Assembly: GCA_937952305.1 (NCBI GenBank)
Contig: CALFZO010000140.1
Coordinates: 1 to 64,000 of the forward strand
DNA from: an uncultured Anaerolineales bacterium
Lineage (GTDB): Bacteria; Chloroflexota; Anaerolineae; Anaerolineales; UBA6663
Length of the DNA stretch: 64,000 nt
Direction: 5' to 3'
This document shows positions 40,741-49,347 of the stretch, piece after piece. Both the position numbers and the translations under genes were made by a program. The notes under the pieces are model-generated. The model was not told the DNA's origin, searched no databases, and saw only the letters and a program-made list of their open reading frames with translations. Position 1 is the first letter of the stretch. Every line of letters starts with the position of its first letter.

Positions 40741-41394
40741 TTAACTCGCCACATGCTCGAGCAGGCGGAATTCCCTGATATCAACATCGGCGAAGAGCGC
40801 CTGCGCCATCTGGCTGTGCCGGCGCGGCGCGCCGCGCACCTCCCACTGGGCGAAGAGCGTGTCCTCCAGTTTGGCCCGCTCGCGCAGCGTGGCCCGCAGG
40901 CCCTGGCGGCGGAACAAGGCGTCCAGCTCGTCCAACTTCTCCAGACGCGGCCCGCACACCACCGTGTAAACGCGCGTCTCCGAGGCCTGCTCCACGGCGC
41001 GCTCGATCCACGGGAAGAACCACAACACCACCAGCATGACGGCCAGGGCCGCGAACGACAGCGCGTAGTAGCCGCCGCCGACGCCCATGCCGAGCGCGGC
41101 CGTGGCCCAGATTGTGGCCGCCGTAGTCAAGCCGATGACGCGCCCCTGGTTGCGCAGGATGACGCCGGCCCCCAGGAAGCCGACGCCGCTGACCACCTGG
41201 GCGGCGATGCGGGTGGGGTCTTTGTCCGCCGCCAGGTGCGGCGACAGGATCGTAAACAGGGCGGCGCCGACACAGATGAAGATCAGCGTCCGGAAACCGG
41301 CCGCCTTGTCGCGGAACTCGCGTTCCAGGCCCACCAACCCGCCGGCCACCACGGCCAACAGGACTTTCACCAGATCTTCGGTCATCAGATACAT
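40741..41394 (-). CDS. MgtC/SapB-family membrane protein
   Basis: 217 residues. Four to five membrane helices in the first ~140 residues carry the family signatures VVAGGLVGLEREF, KAAGFRTLIFICVGAALFT and VVSGVGFLGAGVIL. LTTAATIWATAALGMGVG completes the conserved core. A soluble C-terminal domain (~150-217) follows, of the ACT-like type seen in longer MgtC proteins. The family is linked to magnesium limitation and membrane-potential control, but its transport role is disputed. ATG 41394 or the ATG three codons later may be the start. The PRC-barrel gene follows. Confidence 0.88.
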   Translation of the reverse strand: MYLMTEDLVKVLLAVVAGGLVGLEREFRDKAAGFRTLIFICVGAALFTILSPHLAADKDPTRIAAQVVSGVGFLGAGVILRNQGRVIGLTTAATIWATAALGMGVGGGYYALSFAALAVMLVVLWFFPWIERAVEQASETRVYTVVCGPRLEKLDELDALFRRQGLRATLRERAKLEDTLFAQWEVRGAPRRHSQMAQALFADVDIREFRLLEHVAS

Positions 41395-41528
41395 TGTGAC
41401 GTTTCTCGACGCCCGTGGGCAGACCCCCGGGCCCAGCGTAGACCGCGGACGGCGGCGGCCACGGGCACTGCGCGCTTCAAAGAACACACCTGGGCAGCCG
41501 GAGTCTAGCACGAAACCGGCCAGGGACG

Positions 41529-41570
41529 AAAAGAAAGGGCGCGGCCCGGCTGCCGCCGTGACCGCGCCCT
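41529..41570 (-). terminator. Rho-independent terminator of the 503-residue hypothetical gene
   Basis: AGGGCGCGG (41536-41544) pairs perfectly with CCGCGCCCT (41562-41570) around a 17-base loop. On the minus strand the stem is followed by a pyrimidine run TTCTTTTC. Confidence 0.7.
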
Positions 41571-41592
41571 GCAAGAGACCGGGTGCGCGCCG

Positions 41593-43104
41593 TCAGTTGG
41601 TGGACAGGCTCGCCTCGGCCGGGCCGGCCTGGAGCTCCAGCCGGCCATCCGGCAGCGGCTCGTAGCTGTGCGGCCCCTGCGGAACGCGCTTGTCCACGCG
41701 CAGATAGCCGGCGTCCATGTATTCCCACATCACCTGGAAGGGCGCCTTGCCGGCCACCCATTTCTCCACCATCACCACACCGTGGCCGGGCAGAACCGTG
41801 AAGGCCATCTGGCGCGGATCATCCGGATTGCGCAGCGTCTCCGAACGCGCAAAGGCGGCCTTGATGGCGCGCGCCTGCGCATCGGTGGCGCACGAGACCA
41901 GGTAGCGGTAGAAGGGCGGATCAAGCGGCACGAACTCGACCTGGCGTGGGTCATACAGGTCGATGCCGCGGTGGCCGTGCAACTTGGAACGCGCCACCGG
42001 CACGCGCCGGCCGGCGGCCGCGCCCCATTCGGCGCCCAGGGCGAGGCGCGGCAAGCCCTCGTCCATCTCGATCATCTCTACGGCTTCAGACGAGGGCGAG
42101 TCGTTGCGCTTGTCGTCCACGTGCTGGACGACGGCCCCCAGGCCATCCGGGCGCACGCCCACGATCAGGGCCAGCTCATCGTCGGTGATGTTCTCCTTCT
42201 CCACCGGCCGGGCGCTGCCCGTGATCGTGGCGACCAGACCGTTGGCGATCGGGTCCCAGGTGGCGAAGCAGCCCTCGCTGTACTGGCTGGCGATCGAGTC
42301 GCCCACGGACGGCACGCTGACCAGGTCCGCGATCTTGACCATCTCGGTGAAGAAGCCGCGCAGGCCAAGCTCGCGGCCGGCCACGCGCATGGCGGCCGGC
42401 GTGCTGAGCGCGTCCCACTCGGCGCGGGTCAGGCGCGTCTCCACCACCTGATGCTTGGTGACCTCGCTGGTGCTGACGCTGGTGACGACGCGGCGCACCA
42501 TGTCCGCGTAGAAGGCCTCGGCGTTGGCGGCCTCCACGCGCGGATGCGCGCCGACCAGATCGAAGTAGTAGGCGGCTGCGGGCTGTTCGTCGCCCACCAC
42601 CAGGATCAGGCGGATGCATTTGGATTGCGCCTGCAGCAGCCGGATCAGGGCCATGATCGGCCCCCCGCGCCGGCCTTGCTCCACCAGCGTCCGATACGCC
42701 GAGGGCGCCAGTCCCGGGAAGCTGAAGTCGGCCGGATCAATCGGATCCTTCGCCAGCGCCGCCGCAAACCCTGCCAGCAGCGCCTCCAGCTGCGCGGGGC
42801 GGACGTGCACCAGGGTGTGCGTGGTGGGCGTGCGCTTCAGCCCGAAGCGTTTGCGCGCCGTCAGCATGACCGAGTCGCGCCAGTTGAGCGGCTCGGCGAA
42901 GGGCGCCGTGGTCACCAGCACGTCGGTGGCCTCATCCGGCGCCGCCTGCACTTGGTGGCCGTGCGCGCGGAAGTGCTCGCGCAGCTGGTGCATGACTTCA
43001 TCCAGCACCGGCGTGGTGGGGCCAGGCACCAACGCCACCCGGATATTGCGCCACCAGGTGTGATCGTGTTCGGTCGAGAAGGATTCGCGGACAACGGTCG
43101 ACAT
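41593..43104 (-). CDS. Conserved-looking protein of unknown function
   Basis: 503 residues, no signal peptide and no membrane helix, so probably cytoplasmic. No family was recognised. Notable parts are ARPAQ-type basic stretches near the N-terminus and LILVVGDEQPAAAYYFDLVG near 165-185. In the middle are VGDSIASQYSEGCFATWDP and VATITGSARPVEKENITDDELALIVG. Near the end are SKLHGHRGIDLYDPRQ and FTVLPGHGVVMVEKWVAG. Coding character is strong. GGGAG lies 11 bases before ATG 43104. It ends at a good terminator, and the YgfZ-like gene lies 46 bases upstream. No function is proposed. Confidence 0.8.
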   Translation of the reverse strand: MSTVVRESFSTEHDHTWWRNIRVALVPGPTTPVLDEVMHQLREHFRAHGHQVQAAPDEATDVLVTTAPFAEPLNWRDSVMLTARKRFGLKRTPTTHTLVHVRPAQLEALLAGFAAALAKDPIDPADFSFPGLAPSAYRTLVEQGRRGGPIMALIRLLQAQSKCIRLILVVGDEQPAAAYYFDLVGAHPRVEAANAEAFYADMVRRVVTSVSTSEVTKHQVVETRLTRAEWDALSTPAAMRVAGRELGLRGFFTEMVKIADLVSVPSVGDSIASQYSEGCFATWDPIANGLVATITGSARPVEKENITDDELALIVGVRPDGLGAVVQHVDDKRNDSPSSEAVEMIEMDEGLPRLALGAEWGAAAGRRVPVARSKLHGHRGIDLYDPRQVEFVPLDPPFYRYLVSCATDAQARAIKAAFARSETLRNPDDPRQMAFTVLPGHGVVMVEKWVAGKAPFQVMWEYMDAGYLRVDKRVPQGPHSYEPLPDGRLELQAGPAEASLSTN

Positions 43105-43150
43105 AGCGTTGACTACTCCCGATTACGGACAACCCAACGAGGCCAGCGGT

Positions 43151-44173
43151 TCACACTGATACAAACGGCAGCGCCGCCACCGTGCCGGGGATACCGCCGA
43201 CACTCACCGGCGTGCCGGGTTCACACGCACCCGTCTTTAAGATAGAGAGCGCCAGCGGACCCAGGCCCGGCACCTCGCCGGCCGTGGTCACCTGGCCGAT
43301 CACGGCTCCGTCGGCCAACACATCGGCGCCTTCGGCCACCGGCGCCTCCAGCCGGATCCCGGCCAGCCGCCGGGCCAGCTTGCCGCGGCTCTCCATGCGC
43401 GCGATGATCTCCTGACCGATGTAACAGCCCTTGGTGAAGTTGACCGCCGACCACAGGTCAGCTTCCAGCGGCAAGTAGGCTTCGGTCAGCTCGTGACCGG
43501 CCTCCGGCTGGCCGGCCGCCAGCCGCAGCATCTGGTAGGCGGCTTCACCCGCCGGCCGCGCGCCGGCCGCCACGGCCCGGGCCCAGAGCGCCTCCAGCTG
43601 ATCGGCGGGCGCGATCACGCTGTAACCGTCCCCGGCCAGCGGGCGGATACGGGCCAGGATGAGGCCGGCCCCCTCCAGACAGCGGTTCTCGGCCAGCGCG
43701 GCGGCGCCGGGAAGCAGCGCTTCCGCCACCGCCGCGGCCCGCGGCCCGTATAGGCCCAGCTGCCCCAGTTCGGCCGAGACGTCCACCAGACGGACTTCAT
43801 CGCGAAAGAAGATGTACCCGGCCAGCCAGCGGCGGATGGCCGGGGCGCGGCCAGGCCCGGTCAGGCACAAGGCCGTCTCCCCTAAATGCAACACCCAAAG
43901 GACATCCACGATACGCGCGATGGGCGTGGTCAGCACAGTGGCGCGCGCCTCACCGGGGCTGAAATTCGCCAGGTCGTTGGTGGACATCCGGTGCAGCAGA
44001 TCCAGCCGATCACGGCCCAGGCTGCGGACGCGGCCCTCGTGTGAGCGCACACAGACGCCGGCCCCGGCGCGGACCGCCGCGTACTCGGCCGCGGGGTCGC
44101 CGAAATGCAGAGGGAGGGTCGTTCCGCCGATCTCCACCGAGACGGCGCTTTGCCCAGCCAGTGTGATGGTCAT
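43151..44173 (-). CDS. ygfZ: YgfZ/GcvT-like folate-binding protein
   Basis: 340 residues. The YgfZ signature lies near residue 235-245 as KGCYIGQEIIARMESRGKLARRL, with the conserved cysteine in KGC-Y-x-G-Q. The N-terminal part resembles the aminomethyltransferase fold (RDRLDLLHRMSTNDL) but lacks glycine-cleavage context. YgfZ proteins use tetrahydrofolate in assembly or repair of certain iron-sulfur enzymes. ATG 44173 was preferred to GTG 44197, which overlaps the preceding stop. It lies 20 bases behind the DinB-like gene and is probably co-transcribed with it. Confidence 0.85.
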   Translation of the reverse strand: MTITLAGQSAVSVEIGGTTLPLHFGDPAAEYAAVRAGAGVCVRSHEGRVRSLGRDRLDLLHRMSTNDLANFSPGEARATVLTTPIARIVDVLWVLHLGETALCLTGPGRAPAIRRWLAGYIFFRDEVRLVDVSAELGQLGLYGPRAAAVAEALLPGAAALAENRCLEGAGLILARIRPLAGDGYSVIAPADQLEALWARAVAAGARPAGEAAYQMLRLAAGQPEAGHELTEAYLPLEADLWSAVNFTKGCYIGQEIIARMESRGKLARRLAGIRLEAPVAEGADVLADGAVIGQVTTAGEVPGLGPLALSILKTGACEPGTPVSVGGIPGTVAALPFVSV

Positions 44174-44193
44174 CGTCTCACCCAAAGTGTGTA

Positions 44194-44676
44194 TCACGCG
44201 CCGGCCTGGCGGCGCCAGGCGGTCAGGTGTTCGGCATGCTCGTGCTCATGCTCGACGATCCAGTCGCGCACCCAGGCCGCGATGGTCTGCGCCTCCAGCC
44301 CTTTGCGCGGCGCGCTCAGGTCTTTGTCCGGATACGCTTCCAACTGGCGCAGCAACTGCTTGCGGACGCCGTGAAAATCGGCCAGGACCCGGTCCAGCGG
44401 GCGGTCTTTGTTCTCGGCATGCCAGGCGGCATTCTGGGCCGCGATTTCCGCCGCGGAGTAATCGGTCTTGCCCGGCGTCTGGCCGCGCCGGATCCTGGCC
44501 AGGCCGGTGACGATCTCGGCCTCCCACGCGGTGAGGTGGGAGAGGATGTCCTTGATCGACCAATCGTCGCCGCCCGCGCCCGGCGCCACCAGGCGCGCCT
44601 CATCCAGACCGGCCAGGGCGGCTTCCAGCCGGGACCGCGCTTCGCTCAAGGCCCCCAGTAACTCCTGCTTTGTCAT
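44194..44676 (-). CDS. DinB-like / ClbS-DfsB family four-helix protein
   Basis: 160 residues, almost entirely helical, with DDWSIKDILSHLTAWEAEIV near residues 38-57 and a C-terminal VRDWIVEHEHEHAEHLTAWRR. The histidines in SHLTAWE and in HEHEH are placed like the metal ligands of the DinB/YfiT superfamily. This group includes thiol transferases and the colibactin-resistance hydrolase ClbS. ATG 44676 has GGGAG six bases upstream, a strong site. The exact reaction is unknown. Confidence 0.82.
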   Translation of the reverse strand: MTKQELLGALSEARSRLEAALAGLDEARLVAPGAGGDDWSIKDILSHLTAWEAEIVTGLARIRRGQTPGKTDYSAAEIAAQNAAWHAENKDRPLDRVLADFHGVRKQLLRQLEAYPDKDLSAPRKGLEAQTIAAWVRDWIVEHEHEHAEHLTAWRRQAGA

Positions 44677-44913
44677 GGCAATCTCCCGAGAGGGTTCCAT
44701 TGTAAGAACCCGGCCGTGCCCGGTCAAGCCAGCGCCGGGCCAGGGCGCCTTTCGGTCCGGGGGCGGGTTTCGCCCCTCGCCCCTACTCGCTCGCGCTCGG
44801 AGTGGCAGAGCGCGCAAGGCGCCGAGGTGCCCCTAAAGTGAAAGGCACCCCGGGGTTGGGGTGACACGGGAGGCGTTTGAGCGGCGTAAGGAGGGGAGCC
44901 GGGCGCGGGCGTC
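44677..44913. other. 237-base GC-rich intergenic region with hairpins
   Basis: GGGGCG (44760-44765) pairs with CGCCCC (44771-44776). Around 44848-44866 CACCCC and GGGGTG form a second short hairpin. On the minus strand the second hairpin is followed by CCTTTCACTTT and may weakly terminate the OmpR-type regulator message. No gene is seen. Confidence 0.35.
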
Positions 44914-45594
44914 TCAGCCGAGGACCAGCTTGTAGCCGACGCCGGTGATGGTTTCGATGTTCACCTGGCTGCCCGCGAGCACCTTGCGCAGGTGGGCCAC
45001 GTGCACGTCGATCGTGCGCGTCTGACCGACGTAATCAAAGCCCCAGACCAGGTCCAGGAGCTTCTCGCGCGTCAACACGACGCCGCGGTTCTCGGTCAGC
45101 GTCAGCAGGAGGTCAAACTCTTTGGCGCGCAGCTTGAGCACCCGGCCGGCCACGGTCACATCCCGGCCGGCCGGGTCGATGACCAGATCGCCCAGGCGCA
45201 GCGGCTTCCCTGCGGGCCGTGCGGCACGCTCGCTGCGGCGCAGGATGGCCTTCACCCGCGCCACCAGTTCCCGCGGGTTGAAGGGCTTGGTCAGATAGTC
45301 GTCCGCGCCCAGCTCCAGGCCCACGATCTTGTCCATGTCCTCGTCGCGGGCCGTGAGCATGATGATGGGCAAATCCGACTTCGCCCGGATCCGGCGGCAG
45401 ACTTCGTAGCCATCCAGCTTGGGGAGCATCAGATCGAGGACCAGCAGCGCCGGGGCCTCGCGCGCCACCGCGTCTAGGGCGGCCTGCCCATCGCCGGCCG
45501 CCGCCACGCGGAAGCCGTCCCGCTCCAGATACAGCCGGGCCAGTTCGACGATGTTGGCCTCGTCGTCCACCAGCAGAATGAGTTCGCCGGGCAT
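44914..45594 (-). CDS. OmpR/PhoB-family response regulator
   Basis: 226 residues from the preferred start. The receiver has an acid pair in LLVDDE, the phosphoacceptor in LVLDLMLPKLDGY, the switch threonine in MLTARDE and the lysine in LTKPF. A winged-helix output domain follows (~130-226), with RGVVLTREKLLDLVWGF, TIDVHVAHLRKVL and ITGVGYKL. ATG 45594 was preferred to the ATG at 45603, because the latter lies inside the TATAAT element at 45602-45607 and would not be transcribed. The divergent kinase at 45737 is the obvious partner, though the pair is head-to-head rather than in an operon. Confidence 0.93.
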   Translation of the reverse strand: MPGELILLVDDEANIVELARLYLERDGFRVAAAGDGQAALDAVAREAPALLVLDLMLPKLDGYEVCRRIRAKSDLPIIMLTARDEDMDKIVGLELGADDYLTKPFNPRELVARVKAILRRSERAARPAGKPLRLGDLVIDPAGRDVTVAGRVLKLRAKEFDLLLTLTENRGVVLTREKLLDLVWGFDYVGQTRTIDVHVAHLRKVLAGSQVNIETITGVGYKLVLG

Positions 45595-45601
45595 GGCCGG
45601 C

Positions 45602-45607
45602 ATTATA
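45602..45607 (-). promoter_or_regulatory. -10 element of the OmpR-type regulator, probably leaderless
   Basis: A perfect TATAAT on the minus strand ends seven bases before ATG 45594, so transcription should start at or next to the start codon. There is no room for a Shine-Dalgarno sequence. Confidence 0.55.
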
Positions 45608-45736
45608 CTGCCTCCGTCGGCGTCTTCTTAACCAGCGGTAACACCGGCTTTACAAGCCTCGGCTACACTGGGGCCAGCCTGGCGCCCGACCACGCCCTGC
45701 CGGCGGTCAGGCCCACCGCTTAATTGGTCTGAGCGC

Positions 45737-47170
45737 ATGAACTCCTTACGCGTCCGCCTGTTCGCGGCCTTTATGGCCGTCGTCGTACTGGCCCTCACCC
45801 TGATCAGCCTGGCGCTGCTGGTGCTGCTGCGCGACAGCCCCTTGGTGGACCGGGCCGCCGTCTCCCGCCTCAACGAAGTGGCGCGCGCGCTCACGCCCGC
45901 CCTGGCGCAGGCCAACGGCGCCTCCAACGCCGACCTGGCGCGCCTGACGGAGCGCCTGGCGCGGACCCATGAACTGCGCGTGCTCGTGGCCGACGGCCAG
46001 GGCCAGATCATGGCCGATTCCGACCCGGAGGCGGGCGCGCTGCGCCTCTTGCCGCGGACCGCCCAGGCCAGCGCCGTGATCGCTGGGGCCCGGCTGGGCC
46101 GCGCGCGCGCCGCGGCCGGCGAGACCTGGACCTACGTGGCCCGCCCGACTGGCGACGGCCGCTTCCTGGTGGTGACCGTGCCTCTGCCGCGCTTCCCGGC
46201 GCTGGCGTTTTTCCGGGAAGACCTGCTCTGGCCGCTGGTGCAGGCCGGCGCGATCGCGGCCGTGGCGGCGCTGATCCTGGCCGGGCTGATCTCGCGCTCC
46301 ATCGCCGGGCCGCTGCAGCGCATGGCGGTGGTGGCCCAGGCCGTGGCCAAAGGCGAGCCGGCGCCGGCCGCGCCCGGAGACGGCCCGGACGAGGTGCGGT
46401 CGCTGAGCCAATCCCTCAACGGCATGGCCGCCCAGATCCAGGCGACGCAGAAGGCCCAGCAGGATTTCCTCGGCAACGTCTCGCACGAGCTCAAGACCCC
46501 GCTGACCTCGATCCAGGGCTTCGCCCAGGCTATCCAGGACGGCGCCGCCGCCACGCCGGAGGCCATCCGGCGCTCGGCCGGCATTATCTATGAGGAGGCC
46601 GACCGCATGCGGCGGCTGGTGGAGGAGCTGCTCGAGCTGACGCGCCTGGACGCCGGCCTGCGCGCGCTGCGGCGCGAACCGGTGGCGATGCGCGGCCTGT
46701 TGGCGGCCGTGGCCGAGCGCCTGCAGTTGCGCGCACAGGCCAAGCCGGTCACGTTAACGACGGATCTGCCCGAAACGCTGCCGGTCCTGAAGGGCGACGC
46801 CGACCGCCTGGCCCAGGTCTTCACCAATCTGGTGGACAACGCCCTCAAGCACACGCCGGCCGGCGGGCGCGTGGTGCTGGCCGCGACGGAGACGGCCGAC
46901 GGCCTGCAGGTGACGGTGGCCGACACCGGCGCCGGCATCCCGGCCGCGGATTTGAGCCGCATCTTTGAACGTTTCTATCAGGTGGATAAGTCCCGGGCCC
47001 GGCCGGGGGGCGTGGGGCTGGGCCTGGCCATCACGCGCGAGATCGTCCACGCCCATCGCGGCACCATCACCGTGGAGAGCGTGGTGGGGCTGGGCACCCG
47101 CTTCACGGTGCGCCTGCCGCTGGCCTGGCCGGAGGACAGCACGCTTACGCGCCGGCGGCCGAGTCAGTAA
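45737..47170 (+). CDS. Sensor histidine kinase (PhoR/ResE-like, HAMP-HisKA-HATPase)
   Basis: 477 residues. Two membrane helices (~9-31 and ~165-190) enclose an extracytoplasmic sensor of about 130 residues. A HAMP domain (~190-235) comes next. The dimerisation domain has H250 in GNVSHELKTPLTSIQGF. The ATP-binding domain has NLVDNALKHTP, DTGAGIP, FERFYQVDKSR and GVGLGLAI. This is the standard layout of PhoR-type kinases. It is divergent from the OmpR-type regulator at 44914, so the two probably form a system. Its stop lies 13 bases from the stop of the YtxH-like gene. Confidence 0.93.
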   Translation: MNSLRVRLFAAFMAVVVLALTLISLALLVLLRDSPLVDRAAVSRLNEVARALTPALAQANGASNADLARLTERLARTHELRVLVADGQGQIMADSDPEAGALRLLPRTAQASAVIAGARLGRARAAAGETWTYVARPTGDGRFLVVTVPLPRFPALAFFREDLLWPLVQAGAIAAVAALILAGLISRSIAGPLQRMAVVAQAVAKGEPAPAAPGDGPDEVRSLSQSLNGMAAQIQATQKAQQDFLGNVSHELKTPLTSIQGFAQAIQDGAAATPEAIRRSAGIIYEEADRMRRLVEELLELTRLDAGLRALRREPVAMRGLLAAVAERLQLRAQAKPVTLTTDLPETLPVLKGDADRLAQVFTNLVDNALKHTPAGGRVVLAATETADGLQVTVADTGAGIPAADLSRIFERFYQVDKSRARPGGVGLGLAITREIVHAHRGTITVESVVGLGTRFTVRLPLAWPEDSTLTRRRPSQ

Positions 47171-47183
47171 GGCCAGACGTCTG

Positions 47184-47438
47184 TCAGGCCGGCGTAGTGG
47201 GGGGTTTAGGCGCCCGGGCGGCCTCGGGCGGCGCACTCTTCAGGCTGGCCAGTTGAGACTCCAACTCGGCGCGCTTATCGTCGGCGGCCTGGCGCGCATC
47301 CTCCCACAAGGTCTCAAACCAGTCGCGCGCCTGCGTCTGCACCTCGGCGCCGGAGGCCGGCGTCAACAACAGCACCGCCGCGGCGCCGGCCACGGCCCCG
47401 ATCAGGGCGCCGGACAAAAAGGACACAACTTTGTTCAT
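47184..47438 (-). CDS. YtxH-like small membrane protein
   Basis: 84 residues. One N-terminal helix with glycine-rich SFLSGALIGAVAGAAAVLLLTPASG is followed by a charged amphipathic coil and a proline/alanine-rich tail. The helix ending in TPxSG is typical of YtxH-domain proteins, which are membrane-associated and often stress-related, with no known biochemical function. It has a good promoter of its own on the minus strand. Confidence 0.8.
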   Translation of the reverse strand: MNKVVSFLSGALIGAVAGAAAVLLLTPASGAEVQTQARDWFETLWEDARQAADDKRAELESQLASLKSAPPEAARAPKPPTTPA

Positions 47439-47488
47439 CGCTGCCCATCCCGCCGAGAGGCGCCTGGTTGACCTCTGCGGCCGCGCGC

Positions 47489-47517
47489 ATTATAGGCGAC
47501 GGGCGCGGGTGCGTAAA
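47489..47517 (-). promoter_or_regulatory. Sigma-70-type promoter of the YtxH-like gene
   Basis: On the minus strand TTTACG (47517-47512), a 17-base spacer and a perfect TATAAT (47494-47489). The leader to ATG 47438 is about 45 bases. Confidence 0.6.
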
Positions 47518-47527
47518 GTTTTCGCGT

Positions 47528-47533
47528 TATAAT
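47528..47533 (+). promoter_or_regulatory. -10 element of the peptidase gene (divergent promoter)
   Basis: A perfect TATAAT on the plus strand, back to back with the minus-strand promoter at 47489-47517. The leader to ATG 47640 is about 100 bases. No clear -35 was found. Confidence 0.5.
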
Positions 47534-47639
47534 CGCCGGGCACACACCCACATCAATTCAGTCGTTCTCAGCCGGTGCCGCGTCCGCCCGACAGCGGCAC
47601 CCACCGCCAACCCAGCGTTCACCCAGCGGAGTTGATGCC

Positions 47640-48758
47640 ATGTACGCTGCCCGCCTAGACAAGCTGCGCCGGCTGCTCAAGGGGGCCGGCCTCGCCAGCG
47701 CCGCCGCCATCGCCGGACCCAACCTGTACTACCTCACCGGCCTGTCCTTCCACCTCAGCGAGCGCCCCACGGTCGGCTTTTTCCCGGCCGCCGGCGACCC
47801 GGTCCTGGTGGTGCCCAAGCTGGAAGAGTCCAAGGTCCAGGCGCGTCTGCCCTACCCGGCCCACACCTTCACCTACACCGACGCCGACGGCCCGGCCGCC
47901 GCTTTCGCCCAGGCCGCGGCCGCGCTCAAGCACGGCTCACGGGACAGCTTCCGGCTGGGCGTGGAGGCGCGCCGCATGCGCGTGATGGAGCTGCACCTGG
48001 TGGAGGAGGCCCTGGGGCTGACGGGTGTAGACGAGGCCGAGGCGCTGTTCGCGCAGCTGCGTATGTGCAAGGACGCGGCCGAGATCGCCAAGATGCGCGC
48101 GGCCGTGCAGGTGGCCCAGCGCGCGCTGCTGGAAACGCTGCCGCTCGTCCGCGTGGGGATGACCGAGCGCGAGATCGCCAGCGAGCTGCTGGTGCAGACG
48201 CTGCGCGCCGGCTCGGACGCCGAGCTGCCTTTCGCGCCCATCATCGCGTCTGGCCCCAACGGCGCCCTGCCGCATGCCAGCGTCACCGACCGGCGCCTGC
48301 AGCCCGGCGACCTGCTGACCATCGACTGGGGCGCGGCCAAAGACGGCTATGTGGCCGATCTGACCCGCACGTACGCCATCGACGAAGTCAGCGCCGAGTT
48401 CCAGCGCATCTACGCGCTGGTGCAGGCCGCCAACGCGGCCGGCCGCGCGGCGGCCCGGCCGGGCGTCACCTGCGCCAGCATCGATGCGGCCGCGCGCCAG
48501 GCCATCGCCGCCGGCGGGTACGGCGAGTACTTCGTCCACCGCGTCGGCCACGGCCTGGGCCTGGAAGGCCACGAGGACCCGTCCATGCACGGCCAGAACC
48601 AGACCGTGCTGGCGGAGGGCATGACCTTCACCGTGGAGCCCGGCATCTACCTGCCGGAGCGCGGCGGCGTCCGCATCGAGGACGACGTGGTCGTCACCGC
48701 CGACGGCGCCGAGAGCCTGAGCACCCTGCCGCGCGAGCTGCAGGTGATCGCCCGCTAA
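47640..48758 (+). CDS. M24 metallopeptidase (Xaa-Pro aminopeptidase/dipeptidase type)
   Basis: 372 residues, the usual length for bacterial PepQ/PepP-like enzymes. The N-terminal creatinase-like domain (~1-130) is followed by the pita-bread catalytic domain. All five ligands of the dinuclear metal site are present: D229 (TIDWGA), D240 (VADLTRTY), H304 (RVGHGLGLEGHE), E333 (FTVEPGIY) and E347 (VRIEDDVVV). It cleaves peptides with proline in the second position, in the cytoplasm. GGAG stands eight bases before ATG 47640. The TIR-like gene begins 33 bases after its stop. Confidence 0.93.
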   Translation: MYAARLDKLRRLLKGAGLASAAAIAGPNLYYLTGLSFHLSERPTVGFFPAAGDPVLVVPKLEESKVQARLPYPAHTFTYTDADGPAAAFAQAAAALKHGSRDSFRLGVEARRMRVMELHLVEEALGLTGVDEAEALFAQLRMCKDAAEIAKMRAAVQVAQRALLETLPLVRVGMTEREIASELLVQTLRAGSDAELPFAPIIASGPNGALPHASVTDRRLQPGDLLTIDWGAAKDGYVADLTRTYAIDEVSAEFQRIYALVQAANAAGRAAARPGVTCASIDAAARQAIAAGGYGEYFVHRVGHGLGLEGHEDPSMHGQNQTVLAEGMTFTVEPGIYLPERGGVRIEDDVVVTADGAESLSTLPRELQVIAR

Positions 48759-48791
48759 CGCCCACCTGCCTGACTGTCCCGGAGACACCGC

Positions 48792-49328
48792 ATGTCCATT
48801 CCGCCCAAAGTTTTCGTCAGCGTCGGCCGCGTCTTCACGCCCGAGCAAGAGACCTTCCTGGCCGCCTTCGAGAAATTCATGGCCGACCAGGGCCTGGCGC
48901 CGCAGATCGTCAACCGCACCGTCTTCTCGGCCGGCCAACCGCTCAAGTTCATCGAGACCTTGATGAGCGAGTGCGCGGGCACCGTGGTGCTGGCCTTCGA
49001 GCGGCTCTACGTACGTGAGGGCCAGGAGAAGCGCGGCAGCGAGGCCGAGAAGCCGCTCCAAGATGTGAAGGTGCCGACGGTCTGGAACCAGATCGAAGCC
49101 GCCATGGCGTACGTGCTCAAACACCCGCTCCTGGTGATCGTGGAAAAAGGGATGCGCACGGACGGTCTGCTGGAGACGGGCTACGATTGGTACGTCCAGA
49201 CTATCGAACTCGACCCGGCCCGGCTGAACGACCGCGAGTTCGTGGGCATCTTTTCGGACTGGCGGGCCCGCGTGCTGGCGCAGCGCCCGGCCAAGCCGAC
49301 CAAGAGCAAGGGCAAGGCCAAGGCCTGA
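48792..49328 (+). CDS. Small TIR-like protein (putative nucleotide-processing or signalling domain)
   Basis: 178 residues. The pattern resembles a TIR/nucleoside-deoxyribosyltransferase fold. A first strand KVFVSVGRVFTPEQETF stands where TIR domains have their SYS/SHS box. SAGQPLKFIETLMSECAGTVVLAFERLYV matches the G-x-x-L...I...S-x-x-VVVLS segment. PTVWNQIEAAMAY (W98, E102) stands where TIR enzymes carry W-x-x-x-E with the catalytic glutamate. The C-terminus is lysine-rich. It lies 19 bases before a gene with a GDVVGRDK motif, and such pairings occur in bacterial conflict systems. The TIR assignment is made by eye and needs structure comparison. Confidence 0.6.
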   Translation: MSIPPKVFVSVGRVFTPEQETFLAAFEKFMADQGLAPQIVNRTVFSAGQPLKFIETLMSECAGTVVLAFERLYVREGQEKRGSEAEKPLQDVKVPTVWNQIEAAMAYVLKHPLLVIVEKGMRTDGLLETGYDWYVQTIELDPARLNDREFVGIFSDWRARVLAQRPAKPTKSKGKAKA

Positions 49329-49347
49329 GACGCCGGAGCCCACGCCG

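Noticed and set aside
45637..45669. PhoB-box-like repeats between the divergent regulator and kinase genes
   Set aside because: TAACA and TTACA are 11 bases apart, but the third copy is out of phase and the similarity is too short to call a box.
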